From Pyrenophora tritici-repentis (taxonomy: Eukaryota > Ascomycota > Dothideomycetes > Pleosporales > Pleosporaceae): a DNA stretch of 64,000 bases. This document shows positions 12,765-23,885 of this stretch, in pieces. The number at the start of each line of letters is the position of its first letter. Positions within the stretch are counted from its first letter, which is position 1. The position numbers and the translations under genes were made by a program. Where the stretch lies: contig NC_089395.1 of NCBI RefSeq assembly GCF_003171515.1, positions 1,922,001-1,986,000 of the forward strand, in the 5' to 3' direction. The notes beneath the pieces are model-generated. The model was not told where the DNA came from and did no database searches. It was given only the letters and a program-made list of their open reading frames with translations.

Positions 12765-14600
12765 ATCAGGATCCCAGGAGGATGTCAGTGGTGTGAGGAG
12801 TGGTGTGAGGAGCGGTCTAGTAAGGATGGACGTCTAACGTCTACGCTGGCCCAAAGCAGCAATGAGCAGTGCAGGTGTCGAGGTGGGGTGAGCGGGGAAA
12901 ACGGCACTACTGCACGCCGACGCAGGAACGCCGGCCTCCCGTCGCCCAGCTGCTTCATCAATTCTCCTAAGAGCCCTACGACGACGTCCATGAAATACTT
13001 GATAATGTGGAGTATGCACCTACTAATACGCGTGCCTGGCGACTACAGGGGCATTTGTACACTGGTATATCAACTATCTTATGACACGCAGGTATGCTTC
13101 AGCAGTTCCCTTAAGCTACGACACGTCCTTGTCACTATACGCGGCCTAGGAGATGGCATAATCGCTGCTTGCTAATGCAGAAATATTTTTGCCCATCATC
13201 CCCCCTTCCCCCAGCGCCCATCTTTCCCGGCTAACGGCGTCTTCTCCACATTCCGCCTCATTTCGCCCTACCAGCTGCTTAGTAGAAGCTATTTCCGTTC
13301 GCTACCAAGCAATGCCCGTGTAATTGTGGCCATGACCGTCTTGGGCCGAGTTGCGCCGCAATACACATGGTCACTCTAATGCATACTTATCCTTGTGCAT
13401 CTGCTGCTGGCTGAAGGCCCGTCGTATGCACCTCGCCGCCTGCGTCACACTCAGCACTCTATGAGACGACGGCAAAACGCAACGTGCAAGTCATGTGTCT
13501 GTCCTTGTCAAATTCAATCCCCGTCCATATCTGCGTCTGCGAATGCTTTTTCACTTTGCTGCTGCTGCTGCTGCCACCACATTTGAGATGAACGCCGCGC
13601 CAAAGCTGGTGCCAAAAGGAATCCCAAACATGTCCCAATATCCAACATGTGCTCCCAGGTAGCGCCTCGCCGATCACCCATGGCCGCACTTCCGCCATGG
13701 TCCTGGGTCCATCGAGTCCAGTCACGCCCATGGGCATGCAATTTCCACCCACCTGGTGTCATCGCCCTGTTAATCTAGGCATCTCCGACCATAGCACTAT
13801 GACGCCCGCTGCTCACCCAAACTCTGACCTGCTGACCCTGAATCGGGTCGCGCATCCAAGCTCGCGGCCACTGTCAAAAGACGTTGTGCTAGAAATTTCA
13901 AACACGCCAAACCCGCCTGGCCACGGTTAGCGTGCGGCGCCATGACATCCATCTCAACCTTCTTCAAAACTGCCCAGAAAGGGGCCTCAATGCAGCCCCT
14001 GCGTCGTCGCGTCGTCGCATCACACTCGACGGCACCTGGGAACTGCTTCCTAGTGCTGCTGACCAGCTGGGGTCAGCCTGCCTTCATCTGCGGCACCTAA
14101 CGCTTGCCACTTTTCTCTCCACCACTCTGTCGATTCGACAGCCTGTTTCACCTCTGCATCTACTCCCACCCAACGTCAACATATCTGCACCGCTCGTCCC
14201 TTTTCATGGACCCGTGTCCTGTTCGCTCGCTTGCTTTTTGTTTTCATATACTTTGCCTCTTTATTGCCCGTGCCACGCTCTTTCCATTTGACACCTTGAA
14301 TCTCCACGTTCCTTCCAAACGCTTTGATCTTACCACGCTTGAGACTGGCTCCTCGTACGCGACGTCGCTAGTATCCTGCTCCCCAGCTTTGCATATCTCG
14401 ACATTCGGTCCGAGTCTTTGTTCACTTTCCCAAGCCAGCATACCCTGTCAGGGTGACCTCGACTTAGAAGAGCCCTGCATTACCCGTGCCATTCGCATGA
14501 CTTGGGTTCCCGATACCCGTCCCATATCTTTCGCCTGGCCCAGCTTTCCGTCTGACGTCGACTACGCTGCGTCGGCTTCTTACAGCCCACGCTCTTCATA
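12765..14600. other. divergent spacer, probable 5' leader of the PH gene
   Basis: 1.8 kb between two divergent starts. The part from about 14000 to 14600 is strongly pyrimidine-rich on the plus strand, as expected for a fungal promoter and leader. Small open frames at 13932-14291 and 14104-14601 could be upstream frames in that leader, but nothing supports a protein. Confidence 0.4.
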
Positions 14601-17327
14601 ATGACACAAGTATCTGGTCAGATACACGCCCCTTCGCAGGCTTCTCTGGGCAGTATGCAGAACAAGAACCATCACCATTTGTCGACATCTCGATGGCGCT
14701 TCACTCGCTCTACGCCAAACCTCCAGGAACAGGCCCAACGCTCGCCCTCCATGGTATCTGCGACCGCACCCACTGCACCCGCAAAGAGGCTTGAACGCGT
14801 CTCATCCAAGATGTCATTGTTCAACCTTTTCAGTCGACCTAAGGTGGAAAGGGCTCGTGGAACTGCAGACGTTGGCCTCGCCGTACCCATGCGGCCACAG
14901 ACTCCACCCAAACCCACCTCGCCCGTGTCCATACCCAAGTCTTCGCTCAGACAGAACCCGTCACCGCCCGCACAACAGACGATACGCGCCCGCTCAAGTC
15001 AAATCTTCCGCCCCACGACACGACCTACCGTACCACAGAACGAGTTTGGAAGCTGGGATCCACCTCCGCTGTTCCAGGCATTCCCGCAGTCCTTGAAGCA
15101 CGCAACAGTACAGGCATGTGTTTTTGCTCCAGAAGTTCTAATGAGATCCCAAAGTCAGAGACGGCAAGCCGATTCGCTTCGAGAGAGGATGGACAGCCAG
15201 CGCGACCTGTCTTCAATCACCGAGAACGTCATCGAGACAAAGAAGATGGAGAGAACACACAGACGACTCATGTCCAACTCAGTCTTGCACCCGCCAATCC
15301 CCGAGCTTGTGAACAAGATTTACATCTTGGTTACTTCCGGATTCGTACTTCAGTATGCTGGTGACGGGCCCTTTGACAGGTTGCCAGAGAAGGTGCTCAA
15401 GCTGGGCAAAGAATCAGCGGCATTCGCATGCGATCTCATTCCTGGCAAACACTGGGTGCTGCAGATCTCCAGCCATGCTACCGATGATGGGACTTTCGAG
15501 ACGGGCCCAAAGAGCTCTCTCCTGGCTCGTCTGCGATCGCAAAACGTCACTATGCGCAAGGCAGCGACTAGCTTTCTGTTGGTCCTTGAGAGTGCAGAAG
15601 AGATGGATGCATGGATGACTACGGTGCGAAAGGAGATTGACAATCTTGGTGGCATGAAGGCAAAGGATGATTTGGTTAGGGCTTCTTCTTCCACGGACGA
15701 TTTTAGAGGGAAAGCTTCCTCCGAGACGACCGCTACGCAACACCGCGAACCGCACATTGTCAGCAGGGCCGCCCCAGTTGATTCGTTATACTCGACATCA
15801 CCCAAGATCGTCACCTCCGATTGGGAAGCGCATCAAGCTGAACAATCAAAACGTAGCATCGACTCATCCAGTGGACAGTCCGCTCGGTACAACAACAGTC
15901 GGCTGTCCGTCGAGGTGTCATCCGTCGCTTCAACGCCCATTTCTCAACATCAGATACAACTGGACCAACTCCGCGGCCGTTCAAGACATTCTTTCATGTC
16001 CACAACGACGACGGGTTCTGGTACCGGTACTCGAAATACCTCGCGCGAATCGTCCCCAGCTCCACAATCGCCCCTCAAGGAAGAATTTGGGTCAGCTAGC
16101 GAGCATGAACCTCTTCGGAGCGCCATGTCTCTGCGATCGTTCCACATGAACCCTGCCAACACAATGTCCTCCCGACGCAGGTCGATGCAACCTCTGCCCA
16201 TCACTGATGAGAACTTCCCCCAGGCCATCAAGACGCCCCCAAACAGCAAGCGACATTCACTTGCTAGTCCAACTTCGGCGACCACACCAGAACTTGGAGC
16301 ACCTTTTGTTGTACGTCCACCAATGCCAAAGGTCAGCACACCTCCCGCGATCGAAGAGGTTGCTCCGGTTAGTGAGCCCATTACGGCGGCACGCGCGTCA
16401 CCTCCCCAGGTCAAGATCGATGTTCCTGAGCAACCCAGTGATGAAAATGTGCCCACACGCGAGGATAGCCCAGTAAGATTCAATGCGCCTACTTACACTG
16501 CACCGCCTCGGAGGGATGTGATTTCACCACCGCCAAAAGATCGTGCTCCTGTACCTCCACCACAAGCTCGTCAACCGCTCGCGGGCTCTTCTCCTACATT
16601 CGTCGCAGGTCCAGCGCCTCTGTATGCCTCCACCAATGTAGACAGGTCTGCACGTCGAACATCAGCGTCTCCGAAGCCTTTCCTTCGACCATTCCCAGTT
16701 CGCCCCCAGGCCCAACATGGTGATTCGACAACTATAGTGGAGAGGCGTCAATCGTCTCTTACTGCACCTTTTACACTATCTCTGCCGATCAAGGTCAACC
16801 GATCAGTGACTGCGCCTATCAGGCCTCCTTCGGCCGCGTCCAACATGACTCCAATCTCAAAGCCCCATAGTCTACAAGTTGGACCGACCGTCTTGCGTCG
16901 CCCAGCTTCAGTTCAGATTCGTCCTGCCAACTCGGCGGCCTTTACATCATCTCGTCCAGTGCTCGCAATCTCTTCAACGCCTTCTTTTGTCCCTGGTCGG
17001 AGAATGTCAAACGTACCCAACCCAGCTACAACTGCCCACAAACCAACACCTAGTGTCGAGATGCTAAGGCAAAAGGCGTTCCAAGAACAGCTTCAGCAGA
17101 GAACCATCACCCCAAAGCGTAGTTTTGCATCCATGGGTCTACCACCGCCAGCTCCACCGCCTACTGTGCCTCTTCCTTCTCCACCTCGCAATCTCGCCTT
17201 GCCCACCCCACCACCTACGATGCCGCTTCCTCCGCCGCCACAGAGCATGGGTCTCCCGGCGCCGCCTCCAAACATGCCACTCCCTCCAACACCCCCGGAA
17301 GTAGCATTGAGAGGAACCGCCATCTAA
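14601..17327 (+). CDS. PH-domain protein with proline-rich tail
   Basis: Single exon, 908 aa. After a disordered, Ser/Pro/Arg-rich N-terminus a pleckstrin-homology-like domain spans about residues 237-353. It starts NKIYILVTSGFVLQY, with a WVLQISS strand and a closing amphipathic helix (ESAEEMDAWMTTVRKEI). PH domains bind phosphoinositides or proteins at membranes; which applies here cannot be told. The next ~450 residues are disordered with many SP/TP sites. The last 60 residues hold tandem proline motifs of the form MGLPxPPPxMPLPPPP, candidate ligands for SH3 or profilin-type partners. No other domain is seen. It may act in cortical signalling or polarity, which is inference only. Confidence 0.85.
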   Translation: MTQVSGQIHAPSQASLGSMQNKNHHHLSTSRWRFTRSTPNLQEQAQRSPSMVSATAPTAPAKRLERVSSKMSLFNLFSRPKVERARGTADVGLAVPMRPQTPPKPTSPVSIPKSSLRQNPSPPAQQTIRARSSQIFRPTTRPTVPQNEFGSWDPPPLFQAFPQSLKHATVQACVFAPEVLMRSQSQRRQADSLRERMDSQRDLSSITENVIETKKMERTHRRLMSNSVLHPPIPELVNKIYILVTSGFVLQYAGDGPFDRLPEKVLKLGKESAAFACDLIPGKHWVLQISSHATDDGTFETGPKSSLLARLRSQNVTMRKAATSFLLVLESAEEMDAWMTTVRKEIDNLGGMKAKDDLVRASSSTDDFRGKASSETTATQHREPHIVSRAAPVDSLYSTSPKIVTSDWEAHQAEQSKRSIDSSSGQSARYNNSRLSVEVSSVASTPISQHQIQLDQLRGRSRHSFMSTTTTGSGTGTRNTSRESSPAPQSPLKEEFGSASEHEPLRSAMSLRSFHMNPANTMSSRRRSMQPLPITDENFPQAIKTPPNSKRHSLASPTSATTPELGAPFVVRPPMPKVSTPPAIEEVAPVSEPITAARASPPQVKIDVPEQPSDENVPTREDSPVRFNAPTYTAPPRRDVISPPPKDRAPVPPPQARQPLAGSSPTFVAGPAPLYASTNVDRSARRTSASPKPFLRPFPVRPQAQHGDSTTIVERRQSSLTAPFTLSLPIKVNRSVTAPIRPPSAASNMTPISKPHSLQVGPTVLRRPASVQIRPANSAAFTSSRPVLAISSTPSFVPGRRMSNVPNPATTAHKPTPSVEMLRQKAFQEQLQQRTITPKRSFASMGLPPPAPPPTVPLPSPPRNLALPTPPPTMPLPPPPQSMGLPAPPPNMPLPPTPPEVALRGTAI

Positions 17328-18305
17328 ACATGCGTGCCATGTTGCCTAATTTCTGCCCATCACCGGCTGCTGGCCTTCGCCGAAGCGTGGGCCTTTTTTA
17401 TCTTGATTCTTGCTTTTGCATATACTGCGTCCTATTTGCGTCAATTACGTTGTCATGGCTTTTCTTATGTCCCCTCTCATGTCGACCGATAAACCGTTTG
17501 CTTGTCGCGCGATACCAGTCTGCTTTTATCGTTTTCCTTGTTGTTTGCTACTTGCTTTCGTCATGTATTTCTACCTCTTACTTACGCTTCATGTGTATTG
17601 TTTTATCCCTCTCTCCATACCACCCCACCACTACCACCACCAATTTTCCTATCCCATTCTCCTTATGTCTGCCGGCGGCTCTTTGTGTGCTTGCGGTGAT
17701 GATTCAGGGCTCTGCTCCAAGGCGGGTATCTGTCTATCGCTGTTTCAGCTCGGCTGTCCTTGACTGGAAGCTCTTCTCTCTCTTTTTTGCTCTCTCTCTA
17801 TTTGATAACTAGAATGTGGAATCTCTCGCGAGATAAGGATAAAGAAAGGGCAAAACTACCAGGCTGGGAGTTTTTGTGTTTTTTTCTTTTTGGGAAAGAC
17901 AGGAACACCGACACAGAATGCACGTTCACTCGTTGCGCCGGGAATGCCTCTTGTCGAGGCTGATTCTTTCAAAAAAGCGATAGTTTTGTAGTTATAGAAT
18001 TGAACTCCTTGACGGAAAGTTTTTATTGTTATCATGTTACTTTGTTTGTTTGGCCTTAAGTGATGTGATATGCGGTCTTGACTGGAATGTAAGAATGTAA
18101 ATGTAAGAAACTAGCTTTTTCCCGGGTAGGATAAAGGCCACAATCCGAGCCAGATATGTTAGCACGACTATCGGTGACGACTATTGTTGTCGTCATAGCT
18201 ATTTCTCTGCTACTGCTTGTGACATCAGATTAAAAGTTGCACATGACTAACAGAACACCAAAGAAGCTTCTACCTTTACTCTCAACATATCCTACAAACG
18301 TCCCC
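17328..18305. other. intergenic, convergent 3' ends
   Basis: About 1 kb of pyrimidine-rich then AT-rich sequence between two convergent stops; probably 3' untranslated regions. No supported gene. Confidence 0.45.
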
Positions 18306-19268
18306 TCATATCCCCAACCGTATATGTTCAACCTTAGTATCAATCCTATGCATACAACTCCACTCATCCAAGTAAAGTTCCTGCACCAAATTCCGACTCC
18401 CAAACCACTTCTCCCCCAACCCAGCCCCAGGAAGTTCAGCATTAAGCTTCAGCGCCCTCGCACTACCGGCCGCAGCCCCATACTGCTCGAAATGCTTCAA
18501 CGAGTCAATCGCCCACACCATCTCTTCATTGTCCCGATAATGCTCTTTCAGCCTCGCCCGTCTAATCTCTTTACGAATCTCCGCGCCAGCAGTCGCCCAC
18601 GGTGCCGGATAATCCGACGGCAAAAGTTTCTCCCCTTTTCTCAACCGCGCATTATTCGACTGGATTTTCTTGGCTGCGTCGGCCTGGTATCGTGCTTTCA
18701 ACACCTCGAGCCGGTGCTGCTCGCGGAAGAACAGCTGCAGTAACTTTTTCCACTCGAGTTTTATCTCGCGCGTGGAGATGTTAAGACTGAGCCCTGGTAT
18801 CTCCGTATCATTCACCAACCCGCCTATACTAATCGTATAATTCGGCATCTCAGCCTTGTAATTATCCACGTTTTCCTCCCACCTACGCATGATCTTGAGA
18901 TGATGCTGCCGGCCCCTCTTGCCCTTTTCCCGCGTCGAATCCGCATCTGGATGCGAATCTTTGAACCACGCGATATGTCCATCCTCGCCTTTTCCGCGCC
19001 GCGCGAACCGCGTTGATATCTCCGGGCGCTTGCTCTTGCCGCCGAGGTTGTACTTTTCGAGCTGGAAGTCGATGTGGATGTCGGGGAGGAAGTGCTCGCC
19101 AAAGGCGCGTTCGACGCAGGCGCGGAGGGGTGACGAGACGAGGCGGACCGTGTTCCAGAGGTGGGCAAGGTCGGTGTGGAAGCGGAGGATGTTGATCCAG
19201 ACTTCGGTTGGGAGTGAGGGGCAGAGGGGTTCACGGGTGGGTTTTTGTGGTGCTTTCTTTGCGACCAT
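18306..19268 (-). CDS. F-box-like protein, unknown target
   Basis: Single exon, 320 aa. Residues about 17-60 (CPSLPTEVWINILRF...LWNTVRLVSSPLRACVERAF) match the F-box pattern (LPxEVWxxIL, then a second helix with VSxxLRxxVE), the segment that binds Skp1 in SCF ubiquitin ligases. The rest is charged, with basic helices near residues 190-240 and no leucine-rich or WD repeats, so the substrate-binding part is not recognisable. This architecture is common in large families of Dothideomycete F-box-like proteins. It may have no ubiquitin role. Confidence 0.75.
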   Translation of the reverse strand: MVAKKAPQKPTREPLCPSLPTEVWINILRFHTDLAHLWNTVRLVSSPLRACVERAFGEHFLPDIHIDFQLEKYNLGGKSKRPEISTRFARRGKGEDGHIAWFKDSHPDADSTREKGKRGRQHHLKIMRRWEENVDNYKAEMPNYTISIGGLVNDTEIPGLSLNISTREIKLEWKKLLQLFFREQHRLEVLKARYQADAAKKIQSNNARLRKGEKLLPSDYPAPWATAGAEIRKEIRRARLKEHYRDNEEMVWAIDSLKHFEQYGAAAGSARALKLNAELPGAGLGEKWFGSRNLVQELYLDEWSCMHRIDTKVEHIRLGI

Positions 19269-20576
19269 GGTGGGGTCTACATTGTGGGGTTGGGTTGGGT
19301 TTACATGATGTGCTGGGTTCTTGTCGTTGTGGATGTTGGGTGTTGATGCCTGGGTTTGCGCGAGTCAGGGGTCGTGACGTAAGCGGGATTCATGACATGA
19401 TAGTGCAGTATCTCGCAACACCAATCTACTCGAACTAAACAGGGGATCTGGATAGAAACAGCGGGATGAATTGGATGTGTTAGAATGAATATGATAAGAC
19501 AGTTTGTCCATTAAACGATGAAAAATAAACTATATAAAGCAACTTTCCAGATGTACAACCAAGTCATTCGTCTCTAGTCTTCAGATGTATCCATTACATG
19601 TCTACCAGAGCAACGTTGACTTTACGTGAATCGCCCATACGTCCGATTACCCGTCCTACAATACTGCAAAATAAGCCCTGTTGATACGGCAAAGGTGAGG
19701 TTGAATCAAGTAACGGTCGTTGCAACGAGTTGAAGTAGATGGTTATGATTGATTAGAGGAGGTGGGCTGCAGCTCGCGTACGAACTGAATCCCACCCCAC
19801 GGCACGGGCCACGCACGTAGTCACGTGCTCGCCACGTACGTACGGTGGCTCGAAACTAAGAGCAACCAACAAGCCCCTTGTCAAGTATCATGAACATCAC
19901 TTTCGTTTCGATCTATAGCCCCTGATACGTAATCTAATATTGTTATATCTTGAATCACATCTGCTTTTTACTTGTAAGAGGACGCAAAATCGAAAAAGTT
20001 TGTTAGAGCTTTCGTCAGCCAAAATTTCTACTACGTTCACTAAGTATTAAACTATAAGCGAGAGGAGACAATTGTGTGAGACATACAAAACATGTAGCAT
20101 ATACTATCCCGATATCCTGAAAATGAATCAGTACAAGCATGTCACTTCACCGCATCGAACAATATACCCTATAAAACACGGAGTCTTGAATATTGTATTA
20201 AACATGCATCTCTACCTCTGAAAGGTGGTGCAAGTTTTCAATCCAAGACAAGGTCGGAACATCGTATACGCATGAAGCATATCTCCCGTCCTGACCTGAC
20301 AACCAAAAAGGCCCATCCATACAGACAAGCCCGTTTACATTGCCGATTTACATTGTAACCCCCATCCGTAATCTTGGAACCATGTGTATCCCCAACTCCA
20401 ACATCAACATGGGAAAGCCAAAGCTCATCCTCTCGATCCAGCCATGAACTCCTCACGTCTTGAAAACCTCTACCTTCTCGGCCGCCGTGGTGAAAGCCTT
20501 GCTTCCGTTAGTCCAAAATCATCGAAAGCGCACTCAGCCAAACCAACATACCGAAAAACGTGTGAGCGGGAAGATT
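19269..20576. other. intergenic
   Basis: 1.3 kb, AT-rich in its middle (about 19440-20240), between the divergent F-box promoter and the 3' end of the small secreted gene. No frame or structured element is convincing. Confidence 0.4.
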
Positions 20577-20795
20577 CTACTCAGCCTTGGCGCCTTCGAC
20601 CACCTCCGTCTGCGCCTCGCGCGCCGCCTCCTTGAGCGCCATGATGTTGGATTTTGTGCGGTCAGACAGGAAGCGGCGGGCGCAGAACGGGGCACCGCAC
20701 GATGGCGTCTTGTCATCGACTGGTTTGCCGTCGTGGGCTGTGGCGAAGGTAGCCAGGACGACGACGACAGCGGCGACGAGAGTGGGGACGCGCAT
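20577..20795 (-). CDS. small secreted protein, 72 aa
   Basis: Single exon. Residues 1-20 form a clear signal peptide (basic Arg2, hydrophobic LVAAVVVVLATFA, then AxA-like cleavage before HDGKP). The mature part is about 52 residues with only two cysteines (PSCGAPFCARR) and a charged C-terminal helix (IMALKEAAREAQTEVVEGAK). The ATG follows a CTTCACG leader. I do not recognise the family. The two cysteines could form a single loop, which is inference. Confidence 0.65.
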   Translation of the reverse strand: MRVPTLVAAVVVVLATFATAHDGKPVDDKTPSCGAPFCARRFLSDRTKSNIMALKEAAREAQTEVVEGAKAE

Positions 20796-21409
20796 CGTGA
20801 AGTGTTCTGATGATGAGGTTAGATTGGGTGACTGTCACAATGGTCGTAGTGGTGGTATCTGTGAGCAGCGAGGTGGCGAGGATTTAGTGGTGATGGTTGG
20901 CGGTTGGGTGCGGTAAGGAGGGGGGAGTGGGAAGAAATAGTCCCTGGGAGTGCCTTATAAGGTCTGTGGGAACTGAGGAGTGAAAGATTGTGGCCAATGC
21001 GCCGCTCTGTCATGTGATGGCGTTGTGGGAGCGCAGTGAGCCTGAGCACGTTTTACGGGCTTCACCGCGAGTTATCATAGGTGGGAGTGGGAGTGGCGCA
21101 CCACTTGAAGTGTGAATATCTAATTACGCAAGAGCTCACTGGTTGGATTTATGAGCTAATTGATAAACAAGAATGTTTGCTTGCGTTGCGAATTAGTCAG
21201 GGGTTTAGATGGCGTGCGAAGAAGGGTCCAGCTATTGTGATCTAGAAACAAGGGAAAATAGCTCAAATAATGCTCTCGAGCACGCGAGAACTTGTGACGT
21301 AAGGATGTTGCATGTATGAATCAAGAAGACCGTAGTGTGATAACGCGTGATGAATTTGATATGATATAAATCTGATCTGGTATATATATATTGAAAGAAA
21401 CTAGACACA
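20796..21409. other. intergenic
   Basis: 0.6 kb holding the promoter of the small secreted gene and the 3' region of the SANT/Zn2Cys6 gene. Nothing further seen. Confidence 0.4.
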
Positions 21410-23658
21410 TCATTCGATGTATGCACTCCAATCCATCTCTCCCTCATCATCTGAATCCACAAAGGGCGCTCTCGGCCCGCTCGTCTCGATAGACGGTGCG
21501 GGCACATCCATGTCCATATCACTGAAACTCTCTTCAGATGAGGCCCGCGGTGTGTCTGGAAGATCGTCTTGAACCTGGCTACTCTGCGCATGCAAATCAC
21601 GTGGCTGCATGTTCCTCGTCTCGATAGACTGTGTAGGTACTTCGGATTCTGTCCCACTGCTTTCGATCCTGGATCCCAAATGTTCTGTAGCGCCATCAAG
21701 GGTTTTCAACTCGATAGTTTGCTTTGACTTCCGCTTGTTTGGCTTACTCTTTGCTCGTGTTGGCGCATCAGTGGTGTTGTTGCCGCTGTCTGTAACATCG
21801 GATTGCAGAAGGGGTGGTAGAGCGGCAGGCTTCTGATTTGCAAGGAACTGTGCCGGGCTGACTGGGGTGTCAAACTCGTCCCATTCTGCACGGTACTCTG
21901 TCGATGACCGCCAGTCGTCGCTGTCGAGATGCGTTTCAACCTCTTCTTCATCTTCCTCTATGCTGCCATCACTATCCACGTCACTCTCTTCGTCATGCGA
22001 AATTGGCTCAAAGTCGAGCATGGCACAAAGGGCACGCTCTTCCTGATGGCTTGCGTTTCGGTCAAACTGCTGCAAGCTCATTGTTTGAGGCCTGGGCACC
22101 TTCTTGGGTTTGGCAGGAGTAGGAGGTGGAGGTTCAACGACGGAGGGTTTGAGACTAGGGTCTGATAGGGCAAGCTTTTCTATGCGGAGTCGAGTCGCCG
22201 TTCGCGTAGCTCTTGGCTTGGACAATTCATCAGAGTCGGTATCTGTTATTCCTGATGAGTCGGTCAACGGGTCAGTCGGGGCCAAGATTCTTTCCACTTC
22301 ATCCCAGGGCACCTCTCGTGAAGTTCCGTGGGGTTTGTAATGAGACCATTTGCCGCAATCGACACGAAGCCCACAGCGCCTAGCTACCCCTCTCCATCTC
22401 TCGTGGCCGTTTCTTTTCATGCCCAATACATCGATAGCAGCCAACACATCCCTCTTCTTTAGCAAGGGCGTATTGATCTTGTCAACTCGCTGGCGACGCG
22501 ACCGAAGACGCGAGTTGGCTTGGAAGATGGCCGTCTGGACTAGGCGTTTGGTAACAGAGACGACGAGGGTGTGGAAGCTGTTCAATGCGCTGCGGTACAT
22601 TGCAGGCTCTTGAGCCAAATCGGACGTATATTCGGACCAGTGTGCCCAAGGCGAGGGTATGGTGGGTGAGCGGTTCATGAAGAGCGTCTTTGAGAGCTTG
22701 AGCATGGTCCGGGGCTGTAACAGAGTGGCTTCTGGTACAGCTTCGAGTATCGGGGTCGTGGTCGCTTTCTCCTGGGGCTTCTCGGGAGGCTGTGGGTACA
22801 CGCATTCGTCGTTTCTTCGCTTGCAACTGGCGCATGGTTGTTCTCTGTCGCACTTTTTCTTGAGTTTCCTGCACGTGGCACACGATCTGAGGTGAATTAG
22901 CGCGTGGTCGAATCAGTCACGGCTTTCACGTACCCTCCGACTGCTCCTCCACCTTTGCGTGAGAATTCGGGCTCACTCGCCGGTGGTGATGTTGACGCTC
23001 GCGTTCGGGCGCTATCGATGGCGATTTCAATGTCTTCAGCGATTTGGGGGGTAATAAGCCAATAATCGCCATATTTGTCTATTTCCTGGTTGGCTTCGCA
23101 TGTCTCGTCGTACCAGGCAAGCGTGTCAGCAGCGAGGTCAAGCTGCTCATTGCACTTTCTGCCCACGTCAAAGGCGGCGGGTATGTCGCGAAGCGTCAGC
23201 GGGGGCTCATCCTCGGGCACTGTGGCATCTTGTAACAACAGCAGGAACTCCCGTGTCTCTGGTATGCTCTTTGTGCCAACCGCTCCTGCTATGCCAGCCA
23301 CATGGTCCCTTCCTAATCGGCCAAGAGCAGCGTAGAAGACATTCTGCTCTCTAATCGACCATCGCGATGCGCCCACGTACTTGATGTTGTACTGCAACTG
23401 ACTTTCGCTATCAGTATCGAAGCGTGCAGCTGCGCAGGCCACTTCGGCGTTGAACAACAGGCGGTATGCATCGTTGAAGGGTTCTTCCGGGTTGCCCTCG
23501 CCCCTTCTGACGCCTAACTTAATGTGCGGTGCACTGGGTACTTGCGACTGGCGGCGCGATGCTGGTTGCGAAGCTTGCCTCGAGCTCTCCTGGCTCGAGT
23601 CCCGTGATGAATCAGAGTCGGAATCATCAGACGACGAGCTCATGGTAGGCGTGGGCAA
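21410..23658 (-). CDS. SANT plus Zn2Cys6 protein, Rrn5-like
   Basis: Two exons, 23658-22934 and 22886-21410; the 47 nt intron has a GTACGT donor; 733 aa. A later in-frame ATG at 23643 is an alternative start. Residues about 99-143 (SRWSIREQNVFYAALGRLGRDHV) form a SANT/Myb-type helix set like that of Rrn5, the RNA polymerase I upstream factor. The splice junction creates a complete Zn(II)2Cys6 cluster with Cys 244, 247, 254, 260, 263 and 270 and the CRKLKKKCD core of DNA-binding zinc clusters. A conserved helical block (about residues 340-400) and a long acidic C-terminus follow. A role in rDNA transcription is inferred from the SANT resemblance. A general zinc-cluster regulator is the alternative. 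It shares a promoter of about 230 bp with the IRC3-type gene. Confidence 0.7.
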
Positions 23659-23885
23659 TCTTGCACGGGGACGATATCCTCACGAACCGGAGGTTTGGCT
23701 GTCGTGCATGTTTGTACAAAGACGACAGCCATGTTGCGCGGTGAAGGGCAAAACTGCGCTGGTGAAGGTGACCGGGCAAGTTTTTGGTGGGGCGCGACTG
23801 CCCTACGCTGGGCGCACCACGGTTGGCATGCGTCATGAATCGTGACTTCGCGACACCCTCGCAATTTCTTCCCTACGCGTCTTCC

